Source: Desulfobacteraceae bacterium
Lineage (GTDB): Bacteria; Desulfobacterota; Desulfobacteria; Desulfobacterales; UBA11574
Assembly (NCBI GenBank): GCA_030671225.1
Contig: DAOVAE010000007.1
Span: 1-13,924, forward strand
Direction of reading: 5' to 3'
DNA: 13,924 nt
Part shown: in pieces, positions 12,624 through 13,924 of the stretch
How the letters are laid out: each line of letters begins with the position of its first letter
Numbering within the stretch: the stretch's first letter is position 1
Made by a program: the position numbers and the translations under genes
The notes under the pieces: generated by a model
What the model saw: the letters and a program-made list of their open reading frames with translations, nothing else
Databases searched by the model: none
What the model was told of the DNA's origin: nothing

Positions 12624-13924
12624 ATGATACCCCAAAAACTTAAGATCGACCAGGCTGCTCTTGAAAGACCGGGATGGAGAGATTATCAGGCCGGTCTGAA
12701 ATGGGATGTAGCCAAAAAAAGATTAATCAAAAATATCCTTAAATTATCTGCAGTGGTTCTGGTTACACTTGTTATGGTTTACGGGATATTTGGCGGTCCT
12801 GGCGGAAAATCATTTTATCACTCTCTGACCGATTATTTTTTTTCATCCCATGATAACAAAACAGATGTCCATCTCAATAATGTAAAGTTAATCGACAAAA
12901 GAGATGCCCGGACTCTGCTTAAAAGCATATCCTTTGCAAACCTTAAGAATAAGAGCTTAGATTTTTTTTCAGACGGCCGCAAATTTCAGGTTTACACCAG
13001 CCTTGACATTAGACTGCAGAACTTTCTTCAAAAAAAGTTGAACCTGTCCACATCCCGATATATTGGAATTGTGGGGATGGATCCTGTAACCGGCAAGGTT
13101 TTATCCATGGTCTGCTTTGATAAGACGGACCCGTCTAACAACCCTTGCGTGGACAACAGATTTCCTGCAGCGAGTATCTTTAAAATCGTTACAGCATCTG
13201 CAGCTATTGAGAAAGGTGGTTTTAATCCAGACACTAAGCTTACCTACAACGGCCGAAAACATACCCTATACAAGTCCCAGCTTAAAGACCGAAAAAACAA
13301 GTATACCAACCGGGTCACATTTCGGGACTCATTTGCCCAGTCGGTTAATCCGGTGTTTGGAAAAATCGGTGCTCTTTTCCTTGGGAAAACAACTCTCGAG
13401 AAGTATGCTTTAGCCTTTGGTTTCAACAGAAATATCGATTTTGAAATTCAGCTTGCTCCCAGTGCCGTCTATTTGTCAGACGAACCTTACCAGTGGGCTG
13501 AGGTTGCCTCTGGATTCAACCAGGAAACAAAATTATCTCCCCTTCACGGTGCAATGATTGCTTCGGCAATAATCAACCAGGGAAAGATCATGGAACCATC
13601 AATCGTCGATAAGATTGTTGACCAAAAAGGAGAGATCATTTATCGGAATCGATTGGTCACGATCAACCAGGCCATTACGCCCGAGACATCTAAGATCCTT
13701 AATAGTCTCATGGCGACTACAATACGCTCCGGCACCTGTAGAAAGGCTTTCAGGGGGTACAGGAAAGATAAAATCCTTTCCAAACTGAATATCGGCGGCA
13801 AAACCGGCTCCATGGACACCAAATCTCACGATGCCCGTTATGACTGGTTTGTAGGATTTGCCGAAGAAAAAGACGGGCCGAAAAAGATAGTCTTATCCGT
13901 TATTGTGGCCCATGAAAAATATAT
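12624..13924 (+). CDS. Penicillin-binding transpeptidase-domain protein, 3' end outside window
   Basis: At least 433 residues, still open at the window end; I checked the frame line by line. A short cytoplasmic N terminus precedes one membrane segment at about 39-58 (LKLSAVVLVTLVMVYGIFG), with the rest periplasmic. The penicilloyl-serine transpeptidase motifs are all present: S184-I-F-K187, S240-V-N242 and K393-T-G395 (GGKTGS), so D,D-transpeptidase (peptidoglycan cross-linking) activity is likely. The lead-in VYTSLDIRLQNFL resembles the linker before the transpeptidase domain of class A PBPs, but only about 125 residues separate membrane segment and active serine. There is no room for a GT51 transglycosylase or a typical class B dimerisation domain. 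The ATG at 12624 is the first possible ATG: an in-frame stop lies at 12618. AAGGAG at 12602-12607 is 16 nt away, longer than usual. It follows metG by 20 bp. Confidence 0.88.
   Translation, partial: MIPQKLKIDQAALERPGWRDYQAGLKWDVAKKRLIKNILKLSAVVLVTLVMVYGIFGGPGGKSFYHSLTDYFFSSHDNKTDVHLNNVKLIDKRDARTLLKSISFANLKNKSLDFFSDGRKFQVYTSLDIRLQNFLQKKLNLSTSRYIGIVGMDPVTGKVLSMVCFDKTDPSNNPCVDNRFPAASIFKIVTASAAIEKGGFNPDTKLTYNGRKHTLYKSQLKDRKNKYTNRVTFRDSFAQSVNPVFGKIGALFLGKTTLEKYALAFGFNRNIDFEIQLAPSAVYLSDEPYQWAEVASGFNQETKLSPLHGAMIASAIINQGKIMEPSIVDKIVDQKGEIIYRNRLVTINQAITPETSKILNSLMATTIRSGTCRKAFRGYRKDKILSKLNIGGKTGSMDTKSHDARYDWFVGFAEEKDGPKKIVLSVIVAHEKY

Noticed and set aside
1..13924. CRISPR array, tRNA or rRNA genes, complete IS element, phage or defence genes
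   Set aside because: I looked for regularly spaced repeats, tRNA-like cloverleaf arms with TTCRANY motifs, transposase or integrase genes and defence-type domains and saw none; almost all sequence is accounted for by housekeeping genes.

Overview
The window reads as chromosomal DNA of a Gram-negative bacterium, most likely a sulfate-reducing Desulfobacterota (Desulfobacterales-like) species. Evidence: an outer-membrane LPS assembly protein (LptD), moderate-to-low GC, a mix of proteobacterial genes with a holB-ricT-metG neighbourhood also known from Firmicutes, and intergenic repeat fragments resembling ones I remember from Desulfobacterales genomes (from memory, not searched). It is mostly housekeeping DNA; no phage, CRISPR array, complete IS, rRNA or tRNA gene was seen.

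Minus-strand block (1-4885, read right to left): surE, a YhaM-type OB-fold/HD exoribonuclease, tmk, and a long gene running off the left edge. surE and yhaM are 2 bp apart. About 170 bp separate yhaM from tmk, and that spacer is largely two truncated dispersed repeats. The last gene is the most unusual item: an O-acetylserine sulfhydrylase (CysM/CysK-like, residues about 1-295) fused in frame to a full-length-looking cysteinyl-tRNA synthetase module whose HIGH, GGGxD, HHENE and KMSKS signatures are all altered.

Divergent intergenic region (4886-5313): AT-rich, with a degenerate inverted repeat near surE and, on the lptD side, overlapping inverted repeats and a hairpin followed by six T.

Plus-strand block (5314-13924): lptD; a NusG-family paralog; a close pair, HU/IHF-family protein and holB (4 bp apart); then ricT, metG and a penicillin-binding transpeptidase, closely packed and running off the right edge. 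Themes are envelope biogenesis (LptD, PBP), DNA replication and nucleotide supply (HolB, HU, Tmk), translation (MetRS, CysRS-like domain) and RNA control (YhaM, NusG paralog, RicT).
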